8,223 nucleotides of DNA. Origin: Actinomycetes bacterium. GTDB lineage: Bacteria; Actinomycetota; Acidimicrobiia; Acidimicrobiales; RAAP-2. The notes under the pieces are model-generated. The model did no database searches. It was given only the letters and a program-made list of their open reading frames with translations, and was not told the origin of the DNA. The stretch covers positions 1-8,223 of the forward strand of contig JAJYMD010000077.1 of NCBI GenBank assembly GCA_021787255.1. Direction: 5' to 3'. This document shows, in pieces, positions 1 through 6,318 of this stretch (position 1 is the first letter of the stretch; every line of letters begins with the position of its first letter). The position numbers were made by a program, and so were the translations under genes.

Positions 1-77
1 GAGCCTCCGATCGAGCCTCCGATCCCGCCGCGGATCGAGCCTCCGATCCCGCCGCGGATCGAGCCTCCGATCCCGCC
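1..77. repeat. 24-bp direct tandem repeat array, truncated by left edge
   Basis: The array is built from two 12-bp blocks, gagcctccgatc (A) and ccgccgcggatc (B), in the order A-A-B-A-B-A followed by a degenerate B. Full A+B units lie at 13-36 and 37-60. A third copy matches for its first 17 bases (61-77), and positions 1-12 are a lone A block, so the array probably continues to the left. Because 24 is a multiple of three, the array stays open in several frames on both strands. One plus-strand frame (starting at base 3) reads an Ala/Ser/Asp/Pro-rich peptide and stops with TGA at 156-158. It could be the tail of an upstream gene, but a non-coding array is equally possible. No product is claimed. 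Confidence 0.9.
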
Positions 78-145
78 TCCGAGGGCGGGACCTTCGGCCC
101 TTGGCGCGGGGACGCCGCAAGGACGAAGCTGGGTTCGGGCGGTCC

Positions 146-180
146 GCGGAGCACGTGACGGGGTCGGCGGAGCACGTGAC
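146..180. promoter_or_regulatory. Paired CACGTG boxes upstream of the hsp20 gene (putative operator)
   Basis: The 14-mer gcggagcacgtgac occurs exactly twice, at 146-159 and 167-180. Each copy contains the perfect palindrome CACGTG (152-157 and 173-178). The period is 21 bp, about two helical turns, so both palindromes would face the same side of the DNA. A further tandem 8-mer, ggctgtga, follows at 184-199. The boxes end about 100 bp before the hsp20 start, a plausible place for a regulator. They do not match the usual heat-shock operators CIRCE (GAGTGCTAA arms) or HAIR (CTTGAG arms). The repeat is seen directly; binding by a regulator is inferred. Confidence 0.4.
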
Positions 181-262
181 TTCGGCTGTGAGGCTGTGAC
201 CTTCGGGCGCAATCTGCGAGCCGCTCGAAGCGTTGAAAGAAACAAAGCAAAAAGAACAACCC

Positions 263-275
263 AAGGAGAGGAGAG
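263..275 (+). promoter_or_regulatory. Purine-rich ribosome binding site of hsp20
   Basis: The run aaggagaggagag precedes ATG 282. Its proximal GAGGAG part (268-273) ends 8 nt before that ATG, against 14 nt for the second in-frame ATG at 288, so 282 is favoured. The 30 bases before it are A-rich, unlike the rest of the window. Confidence 0.75.
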
Positions 276-281
276 ACTGAA

Positions 282-710
282 ATGTTGATGAGGTTCGATC
301 CATTCCGTGAGCTCGACCAGCTCACCGCCGAGCTTCGTGACGGAAGGCGGCTTCGCTCGATGCCGCTCGACGCCTACCGCATCGGCGACACGTTCCACGT
401 CGATCTCGACCTGCCAGGGGTGGACCCTGAGTCCATCGAGGTCACGGTGGAGAAGAACGTGCTCAGCGTGAAGGCAGAGCGCCGCTGGAAGGTCGAGGAC
501 GCAGAGACCGTCGTGTGCGAGCGGCCGACCGGGACGTTCAGCCGGGAGCTCTTCCTCGGCGAGAGCCTGGACACCGAGAAGATCTCTGCCTCCTACGAGA
601 ACGGCGTGCTGCGTCTGCGCATCCCGGTCGCAGAGGAGGCGAGGCCCCGGCGTATCGAGGTGAGCTCCTCGGAGAAGAAGGAAGCGATCGCCACCGCGAG
701 CGCGGCCTGA
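282..710 (+). CDS. hsp20: Hsp20 family small heat-shock protein (alpha-crystallin domain)
   Basis: This is an ATP-independent cytoplasmic holdase chaperone that binds unfolding proteins and forms oligomers. The 142-residue product has the size usual for bacterial Hsp20. A short N-terminal arm, with the typical FDPFRELDQL start at residues 5-14, leads into an alpha-crystallin domain at roughly 28-128. That domain contains the DLPGVDPESIEVTVEKNVL stretch (43-61) and the hallmark ENGVLRLRIP (106-115). An I-x-V element (IEV, 125-127), the tail motif that docks into a neighbouring subunit, is followed by a polar and Ala-rich end. The start at ATG 282 is supported by the adjacent ribosome binding site. 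The gene appears monocistronic: a strong hairpin follows 12 bp after the stop. The paired CACGTG boxes upstream are its only visible candidate control element; no CIRCE or HAIR operator was found. Confidence 0.95.
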   Translation: MLMRFDPFRELDQLTAELRDGRRLRSMPLDAYRIGDTFHVDLDLPGVDPESIEVTVEKNVLSVKAERRWKVEDAETVVCERPTGTFSRELFLGESLDTEKISASYENGVLRLRIPVAEEARPRRIEVSSSEKKEAIATASAA

Positions 711-722
711 GGATCCGGGAGC

Positions 723-760
723 GACGCGCAGAAAGTGCCGAGGGGCGCTTTCTGCGCGTC
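723..760 (+). terminator. Long GC-rich hairpin after hsp20 (terminator-like, no U tract)
   Basis: Bases 723-735 (gacgcgcagaaag) and 748-760 (ctttctgcgcgtc) are perfect 13-bp reverse complements. Inside them, one T·G wobble (736/747) and three more pairs (737-739 with 744-746) leave a GAGG tetraloop at 740-743. No U run follows; the next bases are cttgcg. It therefore resembles the U-less hairpins proposed as terminators in actinobacteria, or an RNA-stabilising 3' end. It sits 12 bp after the hsp20 stop. Confidence 0.65.
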
Positions 761-769
761 CTTGCGTCT

Positions 770-784
770 GCTCCGCGACGGAGC
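770..784. repeat. Short second hairpin, 6-bp stem
   Basis: Bases 770-775 (gctccg) and 779-784 (cggagc) form a perfect 6-bp stem around a CGA loop, 9 bases after the larger hairpin. The two may act as a tandem terminator, or this one may belong to the leader of the downstream flavoprotein gene. The pairing is seen; the function is inferred. Confidence 0.4.
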
Positions 785-803
785 GAGGAACGGCGGGAAG
801 GAC

Positions 804-860
804 CCGCCAGGGAACCGTCAGACCGCCAGGGAACCGTCAGACCGCCAGGGAACCGCCAGA
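804..860. repeat. Three tandem 19-bp direct repeats in the leader of the flavoprotein gene
   Basis: The unit ccgccagggaaccgtcaga occurs at 804-822 and 823-841. The third copy, 842-860, differs by one base (T to C at 856). Each unit carries two copies of the heptamer CCGYCAG, giving six in 57 bp with alternating 11/8 spacing. The period is not a multiple of three, which argues against translation across it. The array ends 10 bp before the Shine-Dalgarno of the next gene, so it lies in the promoter or the 5' untranslated region. It could be an iterated protein-binding site or a slippage-prone repeat. Confidence 0.9.
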
Positions 861-870
861 GAGCAAGGCA

Positions 871-882
871 GGAGGAGGGAGG
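871..882 (+). promoter_or_regulatory. Strong Shine-Dalgarno deciding the flavoprotein start
   Basis: The run ggaggagggagg gives a GGAGG (871-875) 6 nt before GTG 882 and a second GGAGG (878-882) 8 nt before TTG 891. GTG 882 is preferred. The far-upstream GTG at 735 has no comparable site and would require translating through a hairpin and the 19-bp repeats. Confidence 0.7.
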
Positions 883-2615
883 TGGAGCAGTTGGCACGCC
901 TCATCGATGAGCGGACGGCCGAGACCGTGAGGCAATCGCTCGGCCAGCTCGTCCGTCCGGTTCGACTGGTTCTCTTCACCCAGGCCGCCACGGCCTGCGG
1001 CACCTGTCGAGAGCAGCGGCAGCTGCTGGAGGAGCTCGTGGGGCTGTCCGACAAGGTCACCCTCGAGGTGAAGGACCTGGTCGCCGACGCCCGCGAAGCC
1101 CGCGAACTGCGGGTCGTGCGAGTGCCGACCACGGCGGTGGTCGCCGAGCGCGACTACGGAGTGCGTTTCGTCGGCGTGACCGCAGGCTTCGAATTCGAGT
1201 CGCTCCTCGAGGCGATCGTCCTCGTCGCGCAGGGGAGGTCGGGGCTCGGGCCCGAGCTCGAGCAGCTGGTCGCCATGATCACGTCGCCGACCCACCTCGA
1301 GGTGATGGTCACCTTGACGTGCCCGTACTGCCCGAAGATGGTCCAGCTCGCCCACCGCCTGGCCGTGGCCAACGACCACATCCGTGCCGACATGGTCGAG
1401 TCCGCCGAGTTCCCCGACCTCGTCGAGCGCTACGAGGTGTCCGGGGTCCCGCGGACCGTCGTGAACGAGCGCCCCGCCTTCGAAGGCGCGCTCCCGCCGG
1501 CCACTGCGATCCTGGAGATCTTGAAGGTGGCCAACCCCTCCGCCTACGAGAAGGTGGACATCGGGCTGCGTGAGGCGCGTGGCGAGCGCAAGGTCCGCCG
1601 TCCCGAGCCCGGGCACCGCTACGACGTGGCCATCGTGGGAGCCGGGCCGGCCGCCATGTCGGCCACCGTCTACGCCGCGAGGAAGGCGCTCGACGTCCTC
1701 GTGGTCGGCGATCACGTGGGCGGTCAGATCACCGACACCGCACTGATCGAGAACTGGCTGGGGATGCCCGAGGTCACCGGCGCAGAGCTGGCAGAGGCGT
1801 TCAGGAACCACGCCGAGCGCTACGGGGTAGCCGAGCAGCTCCATGCCAGCGTGACGACGATCGAGGTCACGGACGGTGGCTTCAGCCTCGGGACCTCGAC
1901 AGGAGCGCGCTACGAGGCGTCGGCGGTGATCTACTGCGCAGGAAAGCAGTACCGGCGCCTCGGGGTGCCCGGGGAGAGCCGCTTCCTTGGCCGCGGCATC
2001 GGCTTCTGCGCCACGTGCGACGCACCGCTGTACCGGGACAAGGCGGTGGCGATCATCGGCGGAGGGAACTCCGCCTTCAGCGCCGCGAGGGACCTGCGCC
2101 CGTTCGCCAGGGAGATCCACCTCGTGAACGTCCTCCCAGACTGGCAGGCCGACCCCGTGCTCTTCGACCAGGTGGCCACCGACCCGCGCGTGCACCTCCA
2201 TCCGGCCACCGAGGTGCGCGAGTACCTGGGGCGCGACCGGCTCACCGGCGTGCGCCTCGAGTCCCTCGACGGCAGGGCACGGCTGGACCTGCGCGTCGAG
2301 GGCGTGTTCTTGGAGATCGGCCTGGTGCCGAACTCCGATCCGGTGAGAGGGCTCGTCCGGCTCAACGCCGAGGGCGAGATCGAGGTGGGTCGCGACCAGT
2401 CCACCTCGGTCCCGGGTCTGTTCGCCGCCGGCGACGTGACCGACGAGCCGGAGAAGCAGATCGTGGTCGCCGCCGGGGCCGGGGCGAAAGCCGCGCTCGC
2501 GGCCGACCGGTATCTCCTCGAGCGGGGCCGCCATCTCGTGGAGGGAGGCGGGGGGATCGCGCAGCGAGGCGGCGAGATCGCGACGTCCGCTGCCGTCGCG
2601 AGGCTCGCCTCGTGA
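882..2615 (+). CDS. Double thioredoxin-fold / thioredoxin reductase fusion flavoprotein (AhpF-like, PDO-TrxR)
   Basis: This is probably a cytoplasmic NAD(P)H- and FAD-dependent disulfide reductase that passes electrons from its flavin module to its own N-terminal CxxC domains and on to protein partners. The 577-residue product contains, in order, thioredoxin fold 1 (about 15-115) with C39-G-T-C42 and a VPTT cis-Pro loop; thioredoxin fold 2 (about 120-225) with C147-P-Y-C150 and a GVPRTV loop; and a TrxR module (about 245-550). That module has FAD motif GAGPAA (253-258), redox pair C376-A-T-C379 followed by D380, pyridine-nucleotide motif GGGNSA (393-398) and the C-terminal FAD motif AAGD ending at D518. 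In classical AhpF the first fold lacks the CxxC; here both are intact, as in protein disulfide oxidoreductase. A glycine-rich tail of about 30 residues follows. nrdJ starts 34 bp downstream, so co-transcription is likely and a role in reducing NrdJ or a peroxidase is plausible. The exact partner is unknown. Confidence 0.88.
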   Translation: MEQLARLIDERTAETVRQSLGQLVRPVRLVLFTQAATACGTCREQRQLLEELVGLSDKVTLEVKDLVADAREARELRVVRVPTTAVVAERDYGVRFVGVTAGFEFESLLEAIVLVAQGRSGLGPELEQLVAMITSPTHLEVMVTLTCPYCPKMVQLAHRLAVANDHIRADMVESAEFPDLVERYEVSGVPRTVVNERPAFEGALPPATAILEILKVANPSAYEKVDIGLREARGERKVRRPEPGHRYDVAIVGAGPAAMSATVYAARKALDVLVVGDHVGGQITDTALIENWLGMPEVTGAELAEAFRNHAERYGVAEQLHASVTTIEVTDGGFSLGTSTGARYEASAVIYCAGKQYRRLGVPGESRFLGRGIGFCATCDAPLYRDKAVAIIGGGNSAFSAARDLRPFAREIHLVNVLPDWQADPVLFDQVATDPRVHLHPATEVREYLGRDRLTGVRLESLDGRARLDLRVEGVFLEIGLVPNSDPVRGLVRLNAEGEIEVGRDQSTSVPGLFAAGDVTDEPEKQIVVAAGAGAKAALAADRYLLERGRHLVEGGGGIAQRGGEIATSAAVARLAS

Positions 2616-2649
2616 CCCGCGCGCCGGCAGCCCTGAGCTGAAGCCAGAG

Positions 2650-4767
2650 ATGCGCGACCCGAGCCCGACGGCGCGCGACGCCCCTCTGCGGCTGCGCAAG
2701 CGCGACGGGCGGCTCGTCGCCTTCGAGGCGGAGAGGATCGAAGCCGCAGTGACGAAGGCCGCCCGAGAGGTCGGCAGAGATGTCCCCGGGCTCGCAGCGT
2801 CGGTGGCCGAGACGGTGAGCTCCGAGCTCTCGACGCGCTTCGGCCGTCTGCCCCCGGGGGTCGAAGACGTCCAGGACGCCGTCGAGCGGGTGCTCATGAC
2901 GGCCGGGTTGGCAGAGGTGGCTCGCGCCTACGTCCTGTATCGACGACGGCGAGCCGAGCTCCGCCACGCGAAGGAGCAGCTCGGGGTCCGCGACGAGCTC
3001 AAGCTCGGCCTGGGCGCGCTGGCGGTGCTGAAGGAGCGCTACCTGTTGAAGGACCGCCACGGCACTGTGGTCGAGTCGACCGCGCAGATGATGGAACGCG
3101 TGGCCCGCCACGTGGCCCAGGCAGAGGAGCAGTGGCAGCCCGCCGACGCCCCACGATGGGCCGAGGCCTTCCAGGGCGCGCTGGAGCGCCTCGAGTTCCT
3201 TCCGAACTCTCCGACCCTCATGAACGCCGGCACGAGCCTCGGGCTGCTCTCCGGCTGCGTGGTGCTCCCGCTGGAGGACTCCCTCGACTCGCTCTTCAGA
3301 GCGCTCGGGGACGCCGCCCGCCTGCACCAGGCCGGCGGGGGGACCGGGTACTCGTTCTCGCACCTGCGCCCCAGAGGTGACCGGGTGGCGAGCACGGGCG
3401 GCGCGGCCAGCGGACCGGTCTCCTTCCTCTCGGTCTTCGACGTCGCAGCGGCGGTGGTCGCCGGCGGCGGCCGGCGACGAGGCGCGTCCATGGCCGTACT
3501 GGACGTGTCCCACCCGGACATCGTCGAATTCGTGGACGCGAAGGAGGCTCCCGGCGTCCTCGAGCACTTCAACCTGTCGGTCGGGGTCTCCGGTTCCTTC
3601 ATGCGCGCCGTGCTTCGTGGCGGCGAGCACCGCCTCGTGAACCCCCGCACGAAGAAGGTCGTGGGCAGGATCGCCGCCGGCGAGCTCTTCGACCGCATCT
3701 GTGCGGCGGCGTGGCGCAGCGGGGACCCGGGGCTCTTGTTCCTCGACCGCATCAACAGGGACAACCCGTTGCCGAGCCTCGGGCGGATCGAGGCGACCAA
3801 CCCCTGCGGGGAGGTGCCGCTCCTGCCCTACGAGTCGTGCAACTTGGGGTCGCTGAACTTGGCTCGCTTCGTCGAGGGCGGGAAGGTCGACGTCGAGCGG
3901 TTGGGCGCCGCGGTGCACCTGGCGGTCCGCTTCCTCGACGACGTGATCGACGTGAGCCGCTATCCGGTCACCGCGCTCGAGGCGCCGGCGCATGCGGCCC
4001 GCAAGATCGGTCTCGGGGTGATGGGGTTGGCCGAGATGCTGGCGAGCCTGGGGATCCGCTACGACTCGGCGCACGCCGTTCGCCTCGCCGCGAGGGTCAT
4101 GGGGCTCGTGGAGCGAGAGGCGCGACGGGCCTCGGCAGCCTTGGCCCAGGAGCGCGGGCCGTTCCCCCTCTACGACGAGAGCCGCTGGAAGGCCCGTGGC
4201 ATCGGGCCGCTGCGCAACGCCCAGCTCACCTCGGTGGCGCCGACCGGCACCATCTCGCTCATCGCCGGCACCACCTCGGGCATCGAGCCGATGTTCGCCC
4301 TCTCCTACGTGCGCCACGTGCTCGGGCGTGACCTCGCGGAGACGAACCCGCTGTTCGAGCGCACGGCGCGCCAAGAGGGCTTCTACTCCGACGCGCTCAT
4401 GGCCGAGGTCGAGCGCACCGGCACGGTCGGTCAGCTGCCGGAGGTCCCTGCGCAGGTGCGCGCCGCCTTCGTGACCGCGCTGGAGATCTCCCCGGAGTGG
4501 CACCTCGAGATGCAAGCCGCGGTCCAGCGCCACGTCGACGCGGCGGTGGCCAAGACGGTCAACCTGCCCTCGGGGGCGACGGTGGCCGACGTGCGCGCCA
4601 CCTTCCTTGCGGCATGGCAGTCCGAGGTGAAGGGCATCACGATCTACCGGGACGGATCACGCCCCGGCCAGGTGCTCACGCGCGGACCTGCCCGCGCTCC
4701 AGGGGCGGCGGTGCAGATCGCCGAGGGCTACAGCGGCGGGTGCGAGGGACACGTCTGCGAGTTCTGA
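2650..4767 (+). CDS. nrdJ: Adenosylcobalamin-dependent (class II) ribonucleoside-diphosphate reductase
   Basis: NrdJ reduces ribonucleotides to deoxyribonucleotides through a thiyl radical made from adenosylcobalamin. It needs no oxygen and no separate radical subunit. The 705-residue product has an N-terminal ATP-cone (about 13-105, KRDGRLVAFE), an allosteric dATP/ATP site, and then the catalytic barrel. Visible landmarks are SGC203 (active-site redox cysteine), the GGGTGYSFSHLRPRGD loop, and N384-P-C386-G-E388 (radical cysteine with its Asn and Glu partners). C397 lies exactly 11 residues after C386, as in Thermotoga NrdJ, and is the second redox cysteine. The PTGT loop is at 531-534. The extreme C-terminus carries C698-x4-C703, the swinging dithiol re-reduced by thioredoxin-type donors. 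All expected catalytic residues are present. ATG 2650 has only a weak purine stretch before it (gaag, 2640-2643), so translational coupling to the upstream flavoprotein is possible. No NrdR box or cobalamin riboswitch was seen in the 34-bp gap. The gene ends 43 bp from the convergent kinase stop. Confidence 0.95.
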   Translation: MRDPSPTARDAPLRLRKRDGRLVAFEAERIEAAVTKAAREVGRDVPGLAASVAETVSSELSTRFGRLPPGVEDVQDAVERVLMTAGLAEVARAYVLYRRRRAELRHAKEQLGVRDELKLGLGALAVLKERYLLKDRHGTVVESTAQMMERVARHVAQAEEQWQPADAPRWAEAFQGALERLEFLPNSPTLMNAGTSLGLLSGCVVLPLEDSLDSLFRALGDAARLHQAGGGTGYSFSHLRPRGDRVASTGGAASGPVSFLSVFDVAAAVVAGGGRRRGASMAVLDVSHPDIVEFVDAKEAPGVLEHFNLSVGVSGSFMRAVLRGGEHRLVNPRTKKVVGRIAAGELFDRICAAAWRSGDPGLLFLDRINRDNPLPSLGRIEATNPCGEVPLLPYESCNLGSLNLARFVEGGKVDVERLGAAVHLAVRFLDDVIDVSRYPVTALEAPAHAARKIGLGVMGLAEMLASLGIRYDSAHAVRLAARVMGLVEREARRASAALAQERGPFPLYDESRWKARGIGPLRNAQLTSVAPTGTISLIAGTTSGIEPMFALSYVRHVLGRDLAETNPLFERTARQEGFYSDALMAEVERTGTVGQLPEVPAQVRAAFVTALEISPEWHLEMQAAVQRHVDAAVAKTVNLPSGATVADVRATFLAAWQSEVKGITIYRDGSRPGQVLTRGPARAPGAAVQIAEGYSGGCEGHVCEF

Positions 4768-4810
4768 TGCGAGCGTCACCGCTGGCGCTCTGCGGCGACC
4801 CGGCTGCGAC

Positions 4811-6232
4811 CTACGCGCTGCGTGTCGGAAGGGGCACGCGCCACTCGAGCAGGGTGCCGCCGGCGGGCCGGCTCAGCGCGCGCGCGGTGCCCCCGAGGGA
4901 CTCGGCGCGCCGGCGGATGTTGGCGAGCCCGCTCGTCCGGGTCGAGGCGCCCAAGCCCACCCCGTTGTCGGTGACCTGCAGCACGAGCTCGGTCCCGTTG
5001 GCGGCGAGCTCCACTCGGGTCGAGCTGGCGTGGGCGTGACGCGCCACGTTGGAGAGCGCCTCGCGCAGCACCGCGAGCAGGTGGCTCGCGACGTCCTCGT
5101 CCACCGAAGCGTCCAGGGGGCCGTCGAAGCTGACGAGCGGCTCGTGCCCCAGGGCCTCTGCCATCTCGGCGACGAGGTCGAGGACGCTCGCTCGTAGGCT
5201 GGCGTCGTCGCCGGGGCGGTGCTCGAGGGCGAAGACGGCAGTACGGATCTCCTTGATCGTGGTGTCGAGGTCGCCGACCACCGCGGCGATGCGCTCCGCC
5301 GCCTGCCCGCTCACGATCGACATGGTGCCCTGGAGCTTCATCGCGCCGGCGAAGAGACGCTGGATGACCAGGTCGTGCAGGTCGCGGGCGATGCGCTCTC
5401 GGTCGGCCATCACCGCCAGCTGCTCGTGCTCGTGCTGGGCGCGTGCGAGCGCCTTCTGCGCCTGGTGCTGAGCGGTCATGTCCCGCAGCGTGCCGGCGAT
5501 CCCGACGATGCGCCCCGACCGGTCGCGCAGCGCCGTGAGCGCGCACTCCACGTCGACCTCGCGCCCGTCGCTGGCTCGCCGTCTCGTCTCGAAGCGCTCG
5601 ACCCGTCCGCCCGCCAGGAGCCGCTCGACGGCCCGGGCGAGCTCCTCTTTGCGGTCGTCGGGCACGAGCACCGAGTGCGGCTGGCCGATGATCTCGCTCG
5701 GTCGGTAGCCGAGCAGCGCCTCGGCGCCAGGGTTCCACGAGGTGATCGTGCCGTCGGTGGTCATCGAAGCGATCGCGTCCGCCGAGGAGCCGACGATGGC
5801 GGCCAGGAGCGCCTGGGCTTCCTGGCCTTGGAGACGCTCGGTCACGTCGCGTACCGCGGCGACCACCACCGGGCCTCCTGGAGCCTCCAGCGGGGCGAGG
5901 CTGACGTCCACGGGGAACTCCGTCCCGTCCCTGCGCCTCGCCCACAGCTCCATCCCCGTGCCCATGCGCCGGGTCCGCGGAGCGTCCAGGTACTCGCGCC
6001 GATGGGAGCGGTGGGCGGCGCGGAACCGCTCGGGGAGCAGCTCTTCGAGGTCGGTCCCGACCAGCTCGTCGAGGGGGTACCCGAACAGCTCCGCTGCGAG
6101 CGGGTTGGCTCGTTCGACCCGACCCTCGGCGTCCACCGCCACGACCGCGTCCGGGGAGAGTGCCAGGTAGGCGTCCAAGGCAAGCCTGCCGGCGAGGGGC
6201 TCGGGCGAAGGTCGAGGAGAGGTCACGACCAT
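4811..6232 (-). CDS. Soluble PAS-PAS sensor histidine kinase, DevS/NarX-type (HisKA_3)
   Basis: This is the sensor of a two-component system that autophosphorylates on histidine. The 473-residue product contains PAS1 (about 22-135, ending RDVTERL), PAS2 (about 143-255, ending RDMTAQ), a HisKA_3 dimerisation domain (about 270-345) with RERIARDLHDLVIQRLF and phospho-acceptor H286, and an HATPase domain (about 375-470). The ATPase domain has N box E391-x3-N395, G1 box D422-N-G-V-G and GLANIRRR (435-442). No signal peptide or membrane segment is visible, so it should sense an internal cue. The phosphorylation region closely resembles DevS/DosT, but their GAF sensors are replaced by PAS domains. 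In PAS1, H74 in PERFRAAH falls where FixL has its heme histidine. Start 6232 is set by AGGAGGAGG 5 nt upstream; the frame stays open to 6823, but that would run through the opposite gene. No response regulator lies in this window. The likely partner would be a NarL/LuxR-type regulator. Confidence 0.92.
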   Translation of the reverse strand: MVVTSPRPSPEPLAGRLALDAYLALSPDAVVAVDAEGRVERANPLAAELFGYPLDELVGTDLEELLPERFRAAHRSHRREYLDAPRTRRMGTGMELWARRRDGTEFPVDVSLAPLEAPGGPVVVAAVRDVTERLQGQEAQALLAAIVGSSADAIASMTTDGTITSWNPGAEALLGYRPSEIIGQPHSVLVPDDRKEELARAVERLLAGGRVERFETRRRASDGREVDVECALTALRDRSGRIVGIAGTLRDMTAQHQAQKALARAQHEHEQLAVMADRERIARDLHDLVIQRLFAGAMKLQGTMSIVSGQAAERIAAVVGDLDTTIKEIRTAVFALEHRPGDDASLRASVLDLVAEMAEALGHEPLVSFDGPLDASVDEDVASHLLAVLREALSNVARHAHASSTRVELAANGTELVLQVTDNGVGLGASTRTSGLANIRRRAESLGGTARALSRPAGGTLLEWRVPLPTRSA

Positions 6233-6237
6233 GCGAG

Positions 6238-6246
6238 CCTCCTCCT
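6238..6246 (-). promoter_or_regulatory. Shine-Dalgarno of the histidine kinase
   Basis: On the minus strand AGGAGGAGG is followed by CTCGC and then ATG at 6232-6230. This near-ideal site decides the start over the much longer open frame upstream. Confidence 0.8.
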
Positions 6247-6289
6247 CGGTCTGGACTCGGCACCTTGGGCGTCGGTCTGTCGTAGGACC

Positions 6290-6318
6290 ATTGTGCCCGA
6301 CCGCGGGCAGCCGGTCCA
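6290..6318 (-). promoter_or_regulatory. Candidate sigma-70-type promoter of the histidine kinase
   Basis: Read on the minus strand, TGGACC (6318-6313; four of six matches to TTGACA) is followed after exactly 17 bp by CACAAT (6295-6290; four of six matches to TATAAT). Transcription would start near 6283 and give a leader of about 50 nt. In DNA this GC-rich the match is suggestive only. Confidence 0.35.

Noticed and set aside
233..261. TTGAAA (233-238) as the -35 box of the hsp20 promoter
   Set aside because: No acceptable -10 hexamer lies 16-18 bp downstream, and the resulting transcript would start within the Shine-Dalgarno.
804..860. CRISPR-like array
   Set aside because: The 19-bp units are directly contiguous with no spacers.
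735..881. Extending the flavoprotein gene upstream to GTG 735
   Set aside because: The extension would translate half of a perfect hairpin and three 19-bp repeats whose period breaks the frame, giving an Arg-rich low-complexity peptide. GTG 882 has a strong Shine-Dalgarno and starts directly at a plausible helix before the first thioredoxin fold.
711..881. Cobalamin riboswitch upstream of the operon that contains nrdJ
   Set aside because: The repeats partly match the B12 box and a GGGAAGG occurs at 795-801, but the remaining conserved core is missing, the leader is short, and the B12-box-like unit occurs three times in tandem. The resemblance looks coincidental without a model hit.
837..2897. 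Long minus-strand open frame opposite the flavoprotein gene
   Set aside because: It is the antisense shadow of a strongly recognisable gene. High GC at third positions removes stop codons on the other strand, and the translation shows low-complexity Gly/Arg/His composition with no domain.
2362..4533. Long minus-strand open frame opposite nrdJ
   Set aside because: Antisense shadow of nrdJ, which carries all catalytic motifs in the plus-strand frame.
4771..4790. Bidirectional terminator in the 43-bp gap between the convergent nrdJ and kinase genes
   Set aside because: Only a 5-bp stem (gagcg/cgctc) with a bulged interior and no U run on either side can be drawn. It is too weak to call in DNA of this composition.
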